DNA of 64,000 nt from Atkinsonella hypoxylon. Lineage: Eukaryota; Ascomycota; Sordariomycetes; Hypocreales; Clavicipitaceae. Location: positions 1 to 64,000 of the forward strand of contig JFHB01000152.1 in assembly GCA_000729835.1 (NCBI GenBank), read 5' to 3'. A program made the translations under genes and the position numbers. The notes below the pieces were generated by a model. That model saw only the letters and a program-made list of their open reading frames with translations, was not told where the DNA came from and made no database searches. Shown here one piece after another: positions 35,300 through 47,397 of this stretch; position 1 is the stretch's first letter, and every line of letters starts with the position of its first letter.

Positions 35300-37255
35300 T
35301 ACTTTATTGTTTTTAAAGTTCTTACTGTTAAATTTACTTTAAGTATAGTAAGTATTAATACTTTTCTTATAGTTTTCTAATTTTTATTATTTTTCTAGAT
35401 CCTTTAGGCATTCTTATAGATCCTTAACCTTATTATTTACTATAGTAATATATATAAATTTTAGGTCTTTTACTATTAAAATTAAGTATAGCTATTGCAA
35501 TTCTAAATATAGCTTATAATAGAGTCTTAAAAGGAGCTAAAGATTAATAGTTTTACTATTTATATAGGTATATTAGAATACTCTAGAGGTAAATTCCCTA
35601 AATAATTTTTCTTTAATTATATTTTACTCTATAAACTTAGCTAAATCTAGCTATATTATTATATCTTAGATCTATATACTAAATTCTTTATAAATAGTAG
35701 TATAAATAGAGTTTAAACTGCTAAAAATAGCTATTTTTTTATAGTAATCTAGATGCTGCTTATACTATATTAATGTATTCCTTTTAAAGAGAGTTTAGAG
35801 CTTAATATAAATAGCTTCTTAGGTATTAATTGCACTATAGCTACAGTAGTCTTTAATAGCTTAAATCTATAGCTCTATATTATAGAAAATAGTGTACTTT
35901 TTTTTATATAAAATTAGCTTATAGATATTTCTATTATTAAAGAGTTTAAAGTAACTAATATTAGTAATTTTCTATATAGAATCTATTTATTCTTTAAGGG
36001 TTTAAAACTATATATTGCTTTAGTTATTTTATTTCTAATGTAAACTTAGCCTTTTATCTACTAAATTTAGCTAGAGATTATTATTTCTAATATAGTGTAG
36101 TGTATATTAATTTATATACTAATATTTAAAGTTACTAAATACTTAATTCTAGTCTTTTTTAGTATTTTAGCTCTTTTTAGCCTTACTATTGTAGTATTAC
36201 TTTAATAGATTCTTTAGAAATTATAGTAGCTTTTATTCTTTTAGAAAAGTACTAAGGTATTTAAGGTATTTCTATATTATATAGTTTCCTTTACCTAGAG
36301 GTTGCTTTTAACCTTACTTTTAGTTCTAGTTATCTTTTAGGGGTAAGTAAAAATTAAAAGCCCTTTACCTATAATCCTTAAGCTAAAAGCCTTATTAGGT
36401 ATAGTATTATCTATTGTATTTATCCTAAGGCTTAAGTATAGTCTCTATTTTCTAGGCTAAGTATTGTTACTTTACCTAAAGAGCAGCGATTTTATTATTT
36501 AATTCTCTCTATAATCTACTAATTTTATTAATTAATTCTCCTCTAATTCTACTAATTTACCTGCTAATTTCTATAGAAAAACCTATAAGCTATTCTAATA
36601 AAAGGTTCTCTTTTTTAAGTAGTTCTACTACTTTCTCTACTTTATACTTTAGCTTAAAGGTATAAAACCTTTAGTAAGTCTATAAAAGTAGTAAGATTTT
36701 AGCTAGTTCTTTAATTAGTAAGTTCTTTTTAGTAGTTTAAGGTATATTTAATAGATCTAGGTCTTTAGTAAGTAGTATAAATCTAGATCTCTATACTTAC
36801 TTTCCTTTAATATTCTAGGTAGAACTAGCACTAGCTTTATAGATAGTGTCTCTTAAGCTATTAAATCTAAATAATCTAGCCTTAGCTTTTCCTTTTAGTA
36901 TTACTATTAGTAAATCTATAAGAAGTTTAGTAAATTTAGCCTTATTAATAATTCTATTAACCTACCTTTATATCTACTATACTATAGAAGCGTTAACAGT
37001 ATTCTAGTAAGAAGGTAGTTTTACTAGCTTAAGTTAGTTATATAATTTAAGCTATTTATTAATAAATTTATAGTAAGTAAAATAAAGTAGTAAGCTTCTT
37101 TTTTCCTAAGGTATAAGATCCCTTTTTTAAATCTAGAAATTTAGATTTTAGTAGTAAAATTTATAGAATTAATATATAGTTTTAAGTTCTTTATTAGTAA
37201 AAGGAATATAATTCCTTCTACTAAGCTTCTTCTAAAGTTGCTTTATCTTAAACAT
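35300..37255 (-). pseudogene. XR gag-like first frame
   Basis: First frame after the 5' LTR, possibly from ATG at 37255 (MFKIKQL...). It is Lys/Tyr/Leu-rich, interrupted by TAA/TAG, with no zinc knuckle I could defend. It is called gag by position only. Confidence 0.4.
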
Positions 37256-37317
37256 TATAATTTTAGCCTTTTAAGCTTAAGAAGGGTTAGTAATAATTAG
37301 AAGCAATTACTACTACT
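37256..37317 (-). other. XR leader with unassigned primer site
   Basis: AGTAGTAGTAATTGCTTC follows the 5' LTR on the element strand; no tRNA match was recognised. Confidence 0.35.
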
Positions 37318-37560
37318 TATTACAGTAGAATCTAATGTAGGTTTATTAGAAGTAACAATAGGTTATTAGATTTAATAGGTTATATAATAAATTGTAAGAG
37401 AAGTTATAAGAGCTTCTGTAAGAAGCATCTAGAAATAGTGTTCTAGTAAATAATTGTTAATTGTTCAATCTAACTACCTAAGTGTTGTTTCTAACTACTT
37501 ATACATAATTGCGGTTACGTGCACTAGTGACCTGCAGGTCTGTAGGATTATCCCGTAACA
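37318..37560 (-). repeat. XR 5' LTR (243 bp)
   Basis: Direct repeat of 19809-20051. Its left (inner) third is strongly RIP-converted (TATTACAGTAGAATC for TGTTACGGTGGGATC), while its outer end CCCGTAACA is intact. Confidence 0.92.
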
Positions 37561-37565
37561 ATGCC
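37561..37565. repeat. Right target-site duplication of XR (ATGCC)
   Basis: Matches 19804-19808. Confidence 0.9.
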
Positions 37566-37618
37566 TAAGGATTAGAATAAGCTGCATATATATAGAGAAA
37601 TGCACTAGAGGGATCTAA
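37566..37618 (+). pseudogene. Gypsy-X (XL) post-pol frame (ORF3), C-terminal end
   Basis: Final piece of ORF3 after the XR insertion, ending at TAA 37616-37618. Confidence 0.4.
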
Positions 37619-38114
37619 CAGAAAATTAGCTTTAATATAGATTAATTTTAATGCTTTTAACACTACATAGAACGATCTTGCATAAGGAATATACTATATA
37701 GATTCAATAAATTAGCTTTATTACATAAGATTAATTTATAGGATTTAATATTATCTAGAATAATTTTGCGCAACTTTACTTATATATAGGTTATAGAATA
37801 AGCTTTAACGCTCTATTAGGTTTAAGGAAATCTATTAATTTAATATATAGATTTAATAGTTACTAGATTATAAGTGTAATTTAGGCATTATAAGTGCATA
37901 GGGAAAAATGCATAAATATAGCAACCTACGCTGTAGATTGCACTATAATAACAACAATATATACTTATGCAATAAAACAATAACTACCTTTCTGCGCCTT
38001 TTATAACAGCTAGATTAATAAGTTATTTAGTTTAATCTAATATATCTTCTAACAACTAACAATTAATTTTTTAGAACAGCTAGAACAGCTAATCTTTTTT
38101 GTAGAGGTAGCACT
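37619..38114 (+). other. XL 3' untranslated region
   Basis: Counterpart of 20052-20545, reverse-complementary to it because XL and XR lie in opposite orientation. GTAGAGGTAG near the LTR is a weak polypurine candidate. Confidence 0.5.
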
Positions 38115-38357
38115 TATTACAGAATAATTCTATAGACCTATAGGTCACTAGTGTATATAACCGCAATTATATATAAGTAGTTAGAAGTAACGCTTAGGTA
38201 GTTAGATTGAACAATTAACTATTATTCACTAAAACACTATTACTAGATGCTCCTTACAGAAGCTCTTACAACTCCTCTTACAAATCATTACATAACCTGT
38301 TGAATCCAGCAACCTATTGTCACTTCCGACAAACCCACGTCGGATCCCACCGTAACA
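38115..38357 (+). repeat. XL 3' LTR (243 bp)
   Basis: Same family as 19809-20051 and 37318-37560, in inverse orientation; it ends GGATCCCACCGTAACA. Together with 37318-37560 it mimics a 1-kb element with inverted ends, but the duplications show otherwise. Confidence 0.92.
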
Positions 38358-38564
38358 GTGCTTCTTACTATTTACTATCTAAATTCTATAGAAAGCTAAC
38401 TATATATTTAGCTTAGTAAACTAATATACCTTTAATAATAACTTAAGCGTTTTCTTTATTAAGGGAAGTAAATAATAGTTCTATTCTATAATCTTATTAA
38501 GAGCTTAATAATTAATATAGAATTACTATTCTCTACTTAGCTTTTTAGCTAAAAGAATAAATAC
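38358..38564 (-). pseudogene. G2 pol fragment (start of reverse transcriptase region)
   Basis: Reverse complement matches G1 at about 13432-13650. It contains the LxxAFYRIQI block (G1 13605-13635) just before the fingers. TAA/TAG codons are at the same places as in G1. X copy XL breaks it at the left edge and E3 at the right. Confidence 0.75.
38560..38564. repeat. Left target-site duplication of E3 (AATAC)
   Basis: Recurs at 46403-46407. Confidence 0.9.
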
Positions 38565-39268
38565 TGTTAAAAATAAGCTACCCTGTAGTCTATTTTTATG
38601 CTTACTAGTTGCCTACTTGTTGCTCTATTACGTAACCCTTTTTTGGTTATATTACGTTGATTTTTGGTAGAGATATTGCTGTTACTAGATACGAAACATC
38701 TGGATTTAACTAAGGCAAAGTTGCCTAACCTATAGTCAGCTTTAACAGCGTTTTTTTCTACAACTAGTAATAGTAGAAATTTAAGAAGTATATTATTTAA
38801 AAGCTAAGAATTAGGGCTATTTAATAGTATAATTGTTGGATAGAGTTGCTTATAAGGGTTATTTGCTATTAGTAGAATTTGTTAAATTGTGTATATAAGT
38901 TTCTCGTTTGTATAGCTGTAAGTTAATTTTTTTGTTTTTATATAGTAAATCTTTTTGCGGAAATTATAAAGTAGCCTATAAGCCCCTTCTAGCGACTATA
39001 GCCCGCTAATATAGTTAGAGGGTCTATAAGGGACTAGAAAGATTTAAGATCCTACTCTTACTAAGTTTGTTACAGCGCTCTTAATATAAAGATACTACTA
39101 TTACAGTTATCTATTGCCTTTACGTAATCTATACTATACACTACAGCTTGATTTAGGCTGCTGCTGCTTCCACTACATAATAATTGCTAGGAGCAATTAC
39201 AGGTGCTAAATCTAAGAGACTACTACCCTCTTAGATATCTAGTTCTATAATCCCTATTATTTTTAATA
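38565..39268 (+). repeat. E3 5' LTR (704 bp)
   Basis: Pairs with 45699-46402; the end reads TTTTTAATA, one more C-to-T step than in the partner (TTTTCAATA). Confidence 0.94.
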
Positions 39269-39285
39269 GGTTATAAGCCCGGAAG
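39269..39285 (+). other. E3 primer-binding site
   Basis: GGTTATAAGCCCGGAAG directly after the LTR, identical to E2. Confidence 0.75.
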
Positions 39286-40201
39286 ACCTATCTGCAAGCT
39301 GTTAGCCCGCTGAAATCTACTATTGTGTACTATATTACCTACTAGAAGCTATATTGAGACCTGCGCTAGCAGCTATTGCTGCCATTAGTAGCTTGCTGGA
39401 AGCTATTAATACCTGCTGCATATATATCGCCAGCCACTATACTGGTGTTTTTATTCTGCCCACCCTATGCCTTCTACACTAGTCCTATGCACCCTATATA
39501 TACACACTTTTGAAGCTATTCTTAATAGCTAGGTTCTATTGTTGCGCAATATTATTATATATACATCTGTATACATTACATTTGCACTGCAAATCGTTTT
39601 ATTAGGCACTGCCTAATTAATTATTTCTATTAAGAAATAAGCTTAGCGCTGCACTGCATCGCTTGTTGTTGTTGTTATATTGTGCACCCTGTGCACCCTT
39701 ATTAGTGGCTATACTACAATTTGTAGTGCACATTTAACAGCTCTTGTTGCAGATATTCCTGTGTTTTCGGTTGCAGAATTAATTTGTGTAGTAATCCTAC
39801 TGGTTAGGATTTTGAAGTAGGAATTAGCTAAATATCCCTAAATTAGCTGTGCCTAGGTCTCCACTGATTTATTAGAACCTAATTGGAGAAGAATCTCCTG
39901 AATTTTTTGGCCGAAAATAGCTAGAACCTGTGTTTTGTGCCCCTTACGACCGCTTGTTAATCTAGTCTGCTATACAAATTGTATGTATATATAGATCGCA
40001 ATACAACGCAGCCTTTAGAGCTCGTTATACCTATTACAAAAGAAATTAGAGAAAAATCTTAGTATAATTTCTAAAAATATAGGGCACTTCTAGCCTATAT
40101 TTAGTAAGAATTATTACTGTTATTTACTACTATTTCCACTGTAATTTAGCTATAATTAGCTATAAAAGAGCGTTAAATTAGCTACTTTTTGAACCCTTAA
40201 A
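39286..40201 (+). other. E3 untranslated leader
   Basis: As in E2, but lacking about 25 bp near 40098 that E1, E2 and E4 keep; E5 lacks the same stretch. Confidence 0.6.
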
Positions 40202-43200
40202 ATAGCACTAAAAGGAATAGGTAAAGGAAAGAGCATAAGCCCTAAACGGGGTAGTAGTTCTAGTACACTAGCTAATCTAGCTGCTGCTACTAGCTTTCCT
40301 AGTCTAGCTAGATCCCCCCCCTTAGCTAGTAGATTCCTCTTCTAATAAAGAAGATTATATAGCTAAGAAGGCTCTAAAAGAAGCTAGATTAGCTTCTAAA
40401 AGAGTAGTGCAAGTCTATAATGTTTAAGCTAATCTAAAAGCTTAAATAGATAAGCAATAAGAGACCCTAAATAGATTTATTAGGCATAGTGAAGCAAAAT
40501 AAAGCTAAAATAAAGGTAATATAGCTGATTTACTAAGTAAATTAGATACTATAATTACATCTATAGGTAATCTTTCTATAGGGTCTCCTAAAGTAGATTC
40601 TATTACTTCTAAGACTTCTAAAGTCTCTTTTAAAGTCCCTAAATCTTCTAGTTCCTCTAATAGTGCTACTTTTCTGCCTGCTTTTAATAAAGGCACTATA
40701 AAAGAGTTAAATAAGAAGGTCCACTTAATTCTAGAGGCTGTTAAGCTAAAAGGCCCTAAAAATTTTAAACAGTAGAAGTAAGCTTTAACTATTTAATTTA
40801 GGGTATTAGGATTCCCTTAATTTATTAATAATCTTAGTATAGCTAGTACTTTAGTAGATTTAGAATAAGCTATTATCCTTATAATTATAAGAGATAGTTG
40901 CTAATCTAGACCTTAAGCTGCTATAAGCTAGCATAAGTCCTCTATAGATGCCTATAACGTTCTAGTTAGGCAGTATTTGCAGAGTGCTGAAATACAACGT
41001 AGTACGCTATATGCTAGTTATTACAATTTATCGTTTTCGAACTATAAGGGATCTTTAGAGGCCTTTAATACTAAATTTAATAATTTACTAGCTAGATTAC
41101 AGCTCTATAGTGTAGCTATTAATCCTATTAACTAGGTAAATTATTATATTAATGCCTTAAAGAAGACCTTCCCTAGCTAGGCTAAAAGGCAGCAATATTC
41201 TATTAGAGCTGCTAGAGCATAAGGTCTATCTATAAAAATGTTAAATTTACAGTTCCTTATAGCTAATTTATTAGAAGAATAAAGAGATAAAAGCTCCTCT
41301 ATATCTAAGGCTCTTAGTTATAAAGCTTCTAATTCTAATGGTTTTAATAATAAGCCTAATTAAGGAAAGAATTCTTCTAATTAAAAGAAGAATTCTAATT
41401 CTAATTCTAACGATTCTAATGCCTCTAAAGAAAAAGATTAAGATAAAGCCTCTAAGAATAAGAAGAAGTAGAAGAGCCGAAGAAGAAGTAACAAAAATTC
41501 TAGGAATAAGGATAGAGAAGCTGCTTTTGCTATAGGTTATTATAACCTATCTACTAGCAACTAGGATACTATAGATTCCAATAGTGAATCTAGCAGTTCT
41601 AGTAGTAATAATTCTTACGATTTAGATACAGAATCCACTACTAGTGATACTAGTACTACTAGTAATAATACCCCTTCTTTTAACTATTCTAATAGAATAA
41701 TTAAAAACTCCTTACTATACAATATAGGTTCTACCTGTTATATAGTTAACAATAAGGCATTTTTTAGGACTTTTAAGCCTATAAAAAAGGGTAAAACCGC
41801 GTCTATTGCTACTAGAGGAGGTCCTATTTATCCTAAAGGACAGAGAACTGCTGTATTCTAGGTACTAGTTAGTATAAATCTAGCTAAATACAGGCCTTTA
41901 GCTCTAAAGGATGCTCTATATTGCCTAGGTTTAGATACCAACCTAATTAGTAGTCTAAAGCACTATTTAACAAAGGGCACTCTCCTTAGAAATTAGCTAT
42001 TTCTAGCTAATAGAGGCTGCTGTAAGCTTCTAAATCCCAAAAAGCATAGTTTCTTCTTACAGCTTAAGGGGCAAGAGACCCCTAAAGTGTGTAAAAACCA
42101 CGCTAATCTCTCTTATATAGGATTTCTAGCTAGCAATAGTTATAATAGCAGTTATAATGCTAGTTATCCTATAGAGGTTTAAATCCCTTAATAGCTTAGT
42201 TTTAATCTAGAGGAATATAGCTAAATCGAGGAATTATCTAATTTTAAAGAAAATAATACCAATAACAATGCTATAGAGCTATTAGTCCTAGTTCCTAAAC
42301 GGGCTCCTAGTTAGATTCCTTCTAATAACGGGGATTTAGAAGGTCTAAATCCTAAGTTGCTAGATATTAGAGGAAATAGCTGTCTAGATCCCTTAAACGA
42401 GGCCTGTAGTTTTTAAGAGATCTAGCAAGATAGGGAGCAACAGGAAGCTAGCTTTAATGATAATTCTAGTAGTAATTCTCCTATTACTGCTTCTTCTTCC
42501 TATAAGAAGCTCCTAGAATTAGCTGCTACTTAGCACGTTAGATTAGAGCATATAGGACTCCCTTTACTAAAGAAGACTTCTTCTATTACTAAAGGTATTC
42601 CTAATTTTATAAAAATTAAGGAAAAGGATTTTAACTGCCTAGCTTGCAATTAAGCTAAAGCTGTTAGAAGACCTAGTAAGCGTACTATTCCTAACCCCTC
42701 TAGATATTTAGATATTATAGAGGGAGATACCGTTAAAATAGAGCCTATACTGCATAAGAAAAGGCCTCTAGTTCTTTTTCTAATTAATAGAAAATCACGG
42801 TATAAGTGGTCTTTTAATCTAGCTAATGAAGAGGGTTCTACTCTCTATAGCTATATTAAAGGCTTCTTTAAGGAATTAAAGAACCAGTATAACTGCTACC
42901 CTAAACACCTTTATTTTAATAGTAGTACAGAAATCGATACTAGGTTGTAAGCTTAGCTATCTTCTAAGGGTATTTGCTTTAGCACCTCTTGCCCCTATAT
43001 TTATAAACAGAATAAGCTAATAGAGAGAGCTATAAGGGTACTTCTAGACCGTTTGTGTGCTACCCTACAGTGGTTACAATTACCTCTATATCTATAGTCT
43101 TACATCCTTCCTGCTATAGTAGATTTAGTTAATACTACTGCGAATAGTACTAAACCACTAAGTCCTAAACAGCTATATCTAGCTGATTTAGAGCCTTCTA

Positions 43201-45449
43201 AGACCTATAAGCCTAATTTTACTAAAATAAGGGCTATAGGCTTCTATTGTAAAGTTTTAATTCCTTTAGAACAACAATCTAGGTTGCAGATGCTAGCTAA
43301 AAGAACTATTCCTAGTAGACTTTTAGCTACACTAGGTTCTAATGTATATCTAATATACATCCCCTCTAAACAAGATGTTATAAAGACTAGCTTCGTTAAA
43401 ATTATAGAAGGAATAGGTCCTATTTTATAGGGCATCCTTAAGGTTCCTATTGGTTCTATAGTAAATAATCCTTTAGAGGGAGAAATCAATAAATTAGTGG
43501 ATAATTATACTCCTAAGTATCCTTATCCTAGTCATCTAGATGTGCTAAATTATCTACTAGAACCTGTAGATTAAGCTCTTCTACTAAGCAACCCTATAGA
43601 AGCTGTAGAGGCCCCTAAAGCCTCTATATCTATAGAAGCCCCTTAGGCTAATATAGAACCTATAGAAGCTAAAGCTAAATCTATTAATGCTAATGCTATA
43701 GATTTAGATAGAGACATATTTTCCTTAATTAAGGATCTATGCTTTAAGGCAAGGACTAAAGCAGCTATTACTTCTAATAGTAATAAGGATGAACTTCCTA
43801 ACACGTAGAAGTAAGCCCTAAAAAGCTCTACTAAGCAGCATTAAATAGAAGCTACCTATAGCGAATTTAAGCAGCTATTAGCTGCTAAAACCTTTAAATT
43901 TATAGGGAAAGACTAAGTACCTAAGGGCTAAAGAGTTCTAAAGAATAGGCTTATTTATAAGCTAAAGAAGGATAAAGAAAATAATCCTATAAAATATAAG
44001 GCCTGCCTTGTTGCTAAAGGATTTATGTAAATAGAAGGTCACAACTATCTAGAGACCTTTGCTGCAACTAGTATTCCTCCTAGCTAGCGTATATTATTAG
44101 CTCTTGCAGCTTTTAATAACTAGGAAGTCAAGTAAATCGATTTTATAGGAGCGTTTTTAAATAGCAAGCTAAAAGAAGCTATTTATATAGAAATCCCAGA
44201 TAGATTCGTTAAATTTGCAGAGCAAGCATCGCTATTAGTAGTTAAGCTACTAAAAAGCTGTAATTATAAGCCCTCTAAAGAGCAAGTAATTAAGCTAGAA
44301 AAATCCCTCTATAGTCTAAAGCAAAGTCCTAGAGAATAGCAGCAAATTCTAACAGAATTACTTTAAAAGCATAGATTTAAACCTCTTATATTAGACCTAG
44401 CAGTCTTTTATAACCTAGCTATATCTACATATATTGCTACTTATGTAGATAACTGTCTTCTAATTGGGCCTAATTTACGATATATTAATAAGCTTAAAAA
44501 GCTACTAAATTAAGCTTATTCAATAGAAGATAGAGGACCAGCAGAATTCTTCCTAGGCGTTTAAATCACCTGTAATAGGTCTAAAAGGTCTATTAAAATC
44601 CATTAATCTCAATATATTCTCGAAGCCCTAGAAAGATTCAATATGCTAGATGCTAAGCTGGCTTCTATCCCTATACAGCTAGGGATCCTAAAGCAACTAG
44701 TTACAAAACTCCTCTTAAAATCCGATTATAAGCTTTATTAGAGCATAATAGGCACTATAATGTACCTTATGTTGCTAACTAGGGCTGATATTGCTTTTTC
44801 CGTTTAGTGGCTATCAACCTTCTTAGCTAAGCCCTATATAGAGCATCTAAACGCCTCTAAGCACCTCCTTTAGTACTTAGGTGGTACTAGAAGCTTTACT
44901 ATCGTTTATAAGCGTTCTAGTTTACACTTAGAGTCTAAAAAGTCTTCTAATACTACTATTAGTTGTAAAGAAGTCTTAAAGACTCTCCTTAGTTATTGCA
45001 ATAGCGATTTTGCTGGTAACAAAGTCTCTTCTAAATTAACCTATACTTATCTATATAAGCTAGCTAGTAGACCTATTAGCTGGAAATCGAAGAAAGCTAG
45101 TACTATTGCCCTTTCTACCTTAGAAGCAGAATCTAATGCATTATTAGAAGCTATTAGGGAATTAGAGTAGCTCTACAGCCTTTTTAAGGAGATAAAGCTG
45201 CCTTTAACCCCTCCTATTCCTATTAGGTGTAATAATTAAGGCGCTATAGTTACTGCTTATAACTCTACGTTGTATAGCAGGACTAAGTATACCCTTTTGA
45301 AGTTTAACTACATTAGGGAAAAGATTTGTAAAGGTATAGCTAAGGTTAGTTATATTAATACAAATTAGATGCTAGCAGATAGCCTAACTAAGCCTCTTGC
45401 TATCTAAAAGCATTAATAATTTATTAAGTTACTAGAGCTTTCTAGCTAG
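40202..45449 (+). pseudogene. E3 Copia gag-pol polyprotein pseudogene
   Basis: Aligned to E2. The start codon is ATA (40202-40204). Protease has Asn in the catalytic place (LLYNIGST near 41716-41740). Integrase keeps the full zinc pair Cys-x2-Cys (NCLACN near 42631-42648), unlike E2, but the first motif reads HVRLEH. The core Asp reads Asn (FNSS near 42915). The reverse transcriptase AFLN block is at about 44150-44162, and YVDN at about 44443. RNase H YCNSDFAG near 44990-45013 has a further Asp-to-Asn change. TAA/TAG codons lie at Gln/Trp positions throughout. Some silent differences from E2 near 43950-44010 are not transitions, so the lineages had separated before RIP. Confidence 0.85.
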
Positions 45450-45690
45450 CTTATAAAAAGCAATAAAAACACTTAAAAAATTAAAAAGCAACAAAAAACA
45501 ATTAAAAATCGAAAACAATAAAAACAATTAACAATAACTAGTTATATTTAACTATAACTACCCTAGAATTGCTGGAATTAGTTATATTATTGGTTATATT
45601 ATTAGTACTGTATTTTATTAGTTAATTCTTACTTAAATAGCCTTTAAAGGAGCTAAGTTGCTTGTAGAACTAGTTAATTCTTACATTTCT

Positions 45691-45698
45691 AGAGGGAG
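45691..45698 (+). other. E3 polypurine tract
   Basis: AGAGGGAG adjoining the 3' LTR. Confidence 0.78.
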
Positions 45699-46402
45699 TG
45701 TTAAAAATAAGCTACCCTATAGTCTATTTTTATGCTTACTAGTTGCCTACTAGTTGCTCTATTACGTGACCCTTTTTTGGTTATATTACGTTAATTTTTA
45801 GTAGAGATATTGCTGTTACTAGATGCAAAACATCTAGATTTAACTAAGGCAAAGTTGCCTAACCTATAGTTAGCTTTAACAGCGTTTTTCTCTACAACTA
45901 GTAATAGTAGAAATTTAAGAAGTATATTATTTAAAAGCTAAGAATTAGGGCTATTTAATAGTATAATTGTTAAATAGAGTTGCTTATAAGGGTTGTTTGC
46001 TATTAGTGGAATTTGTTAAATTGTGTATGTAGGTTTCTTGTTTGTATAGCTGTAAGTTAATTTTTTTGTTTTTATATAGTAAATCTTTTTGCGGAAATTA
46101 TAAAGTAGCCTATAAGCCCCTTCTAGCAACTATAGCCTGCTAATATAGTTAAAGGGTCTATAAGGGACTAGAAAGATTTAAGATCCTACTCTCACTAAGT
46201 TCGTTATAGCGCTCTCAATATAAAGATACTACTATTACAGTTATCTATTGCCTCTACGTGATCTATACTATACACTACAGCTTGATTTAGGCCGCTGCTG
46301 CTTCCACTACGTGATAATTGCTAGGAGCAATTACAGGTGCTAAATCTAAGAGACCACTACCCTCTTAGATATCTAGTCCTGTAATTCCTATTATTTTCAA
46401 TA
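45699..46402 (+). repeat. E3 3' LTR (704 bp)
   Basis: Partner of 38565-39268, differing by transitions in both directions of the pair. Confidence 0.94.
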
Positions 46403-46407
46403 AATAC
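46403..46407. repeat. Right target-site duplication of E3 (AATAC)
   Basis: Matches 38560-38564. Confidence 0.9.
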
Positions 46408-47397
46408 TACTGCTAAGAAGGAGCTAGCTTAAATCTATTCTTTATCTATTAGGTCTATTACTTACCTCTTAATTTCTAATAAATAGTTCTATAGTATATT
46501 ATATAGTAGAGCTTACAGCAGTAACAGTAAGGAGCTATTTAGCTGCTGTTTTAGCCTAATATAGTAATCTAGCCTCTCTCTATACAGTAGAAAGCCTTAG
46601 GCTTTCTCTTCTTTAAAAAGGTTATAAAAGTCCTTTAATTTAAGTAGTAGTATTAGTAGGTTAAGGCCTTCTAAGGAGATTTATAATAATAATATATAGG
46701 TAATTTCCTAAAGGCTTATAGTAATAAAATATATAGTAACCTCTTAGCTTTTACTCTATTTTATTAAGGCACTATAAACTACTACTAACACTAGTTTTAT
46801 TAGGTTCTTAACGCTCTAAAAGCCTACTACTTAAATTATAAAGCCCTTAGCCTTACCTACTAATAAGCTCTAGCTAGTAGCGTTAAGAATAACTTTATTA
46901 TAGGCTAACTATAGACTTCTAAAGATACAATCTTAGGTTAAGCCTAGGATTATATAAGCTACTACTAGGAAGACCTAGCTATTAATATTTACCTATAAGT
47001 GCACTAAAGAAGCAATTAAGGCGCTCCTTTAGTAGCTATTATAGAACTACTATTTAACCTTTACTGCTATTTATACTATTCTTTTATATAGTAGTAGAAC
47101 CTATTTTAGGCTAAGGTATTACACTAAACTCTTACTTATTACAGTAAAGTAGTTATACCTACTATTTATTTATATATTATAGAACAATAGTTAGTTAAAG
47201 AGTATAGAGATAAAGAATAGTAATATATCTATTTTCTTAGTTATCTCTCTATATTCTTCTTTTAGCTACTTACTAAGTAAGAGTTATTATATTATTTATA
47301 TTACCTTTACTTTTATACTAAGCTTAAAGCTAAAGATAAGCCTTTTCTTAACTTATTAAAGTTCTTCTTCTATATATTGTCTATTGCTGCTACCTAT
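46408..47397 (-). pseudogene. G2 gag/pol fragment
   Basis: Reverse complement matches G1 at about 12455-13431 (protease and region before reverse transcriptase). It is heavily interrupted by TAA/TAG. No motif is clear enough to mark the protease. Confidence 0.7.
47393..47397. repeat. Left target-site duplication of E4 (CCTAT)
   Basis: Recurs at 63084-63088; G1 near 12450-12460 shows the unoccupied site. Confidence 0.9.

Larger units (their letters stand above)
19809..37560 (-). mobile_element. Gypsy-X copy XR, full-length, interrupted by E2
   Basis: Complete Ty3/Gypsy element on the minus strand. It is 17,752 bp with E2, or 9,949 bp after removing E2 and one AGTAG. LTRs are 243 bp with the 8-bp inverted ends TGTTACGG/CCGTAACA, best preserved in the outer ends. 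The order is LTR, gag-like region, pol (protease, reverse transcriptase, RNase H, integrase), ORF3, 3' region, LTR. It was inserted in opposite orientation into the 3' part of another copy of itself (XL), which gives the large inverted-repeat appearance of 19127-38114. Confidence 0.9.
1..38357 (+). mobile_element. Gypsy-X copy XL, 5'-truncated by window edge, heavily interrupted
   Basis: This is a Ty3/Gypsy LTR retrotransposon read on the + strand. Its visible pieces are 1-1098, 8980-11032, 19127-19808, 37566-38114 and the 3' LTR 38115-38357. They were joined by matching them, base by base, to the reverse complement of copy XR, which lacks the same breaks. Position 1 matches about 32236 of XR, in the integrase region, so gag, protease, reverse transcriptase and the 5' LTR lie outside the window. 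E1, G1 and XR interrupt it, each with a perfect 5-bp duplication. Its right end abuts Gypsy-G sequence at 38358, so it was itself inserted into G2; the expected duplication there is GTGCT (38358-38362), but the left partner is outside the window. Confidence 0.85.
38565..46402 (+). mobile_element. Copia-E copy E3, full-length, divergent LTR subtype
   Basis: Complete 7,838-bp Ty1/Copia element on the + strand, inserted in G2. LTRs are 704 bp and differ from other copies by an extra TTGCCTACT-type segment and CTTTTTTGGTTAT in place of CTTATTAGGTCTT. AATAC duplications flank it. Confidence 0.94.

Noticed and set aside
37318..38357. A 1,040-bp DNA transposon with 243-bp inverted ends
   Set aside because: The inverted ends are LTRs of two separate Gypsy-X copies. 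The ATGCC duplications at 19804-19808 and 37561-37565 and the empty site in XR explain the arrangement fully.
41338..41535. 65-aa Ile/Lys/Arg-rich open frame in E3
   Set aside because: Out of frame with Gag, within the low-complexity Ser/Asn/Lys codons of the Gag tail.
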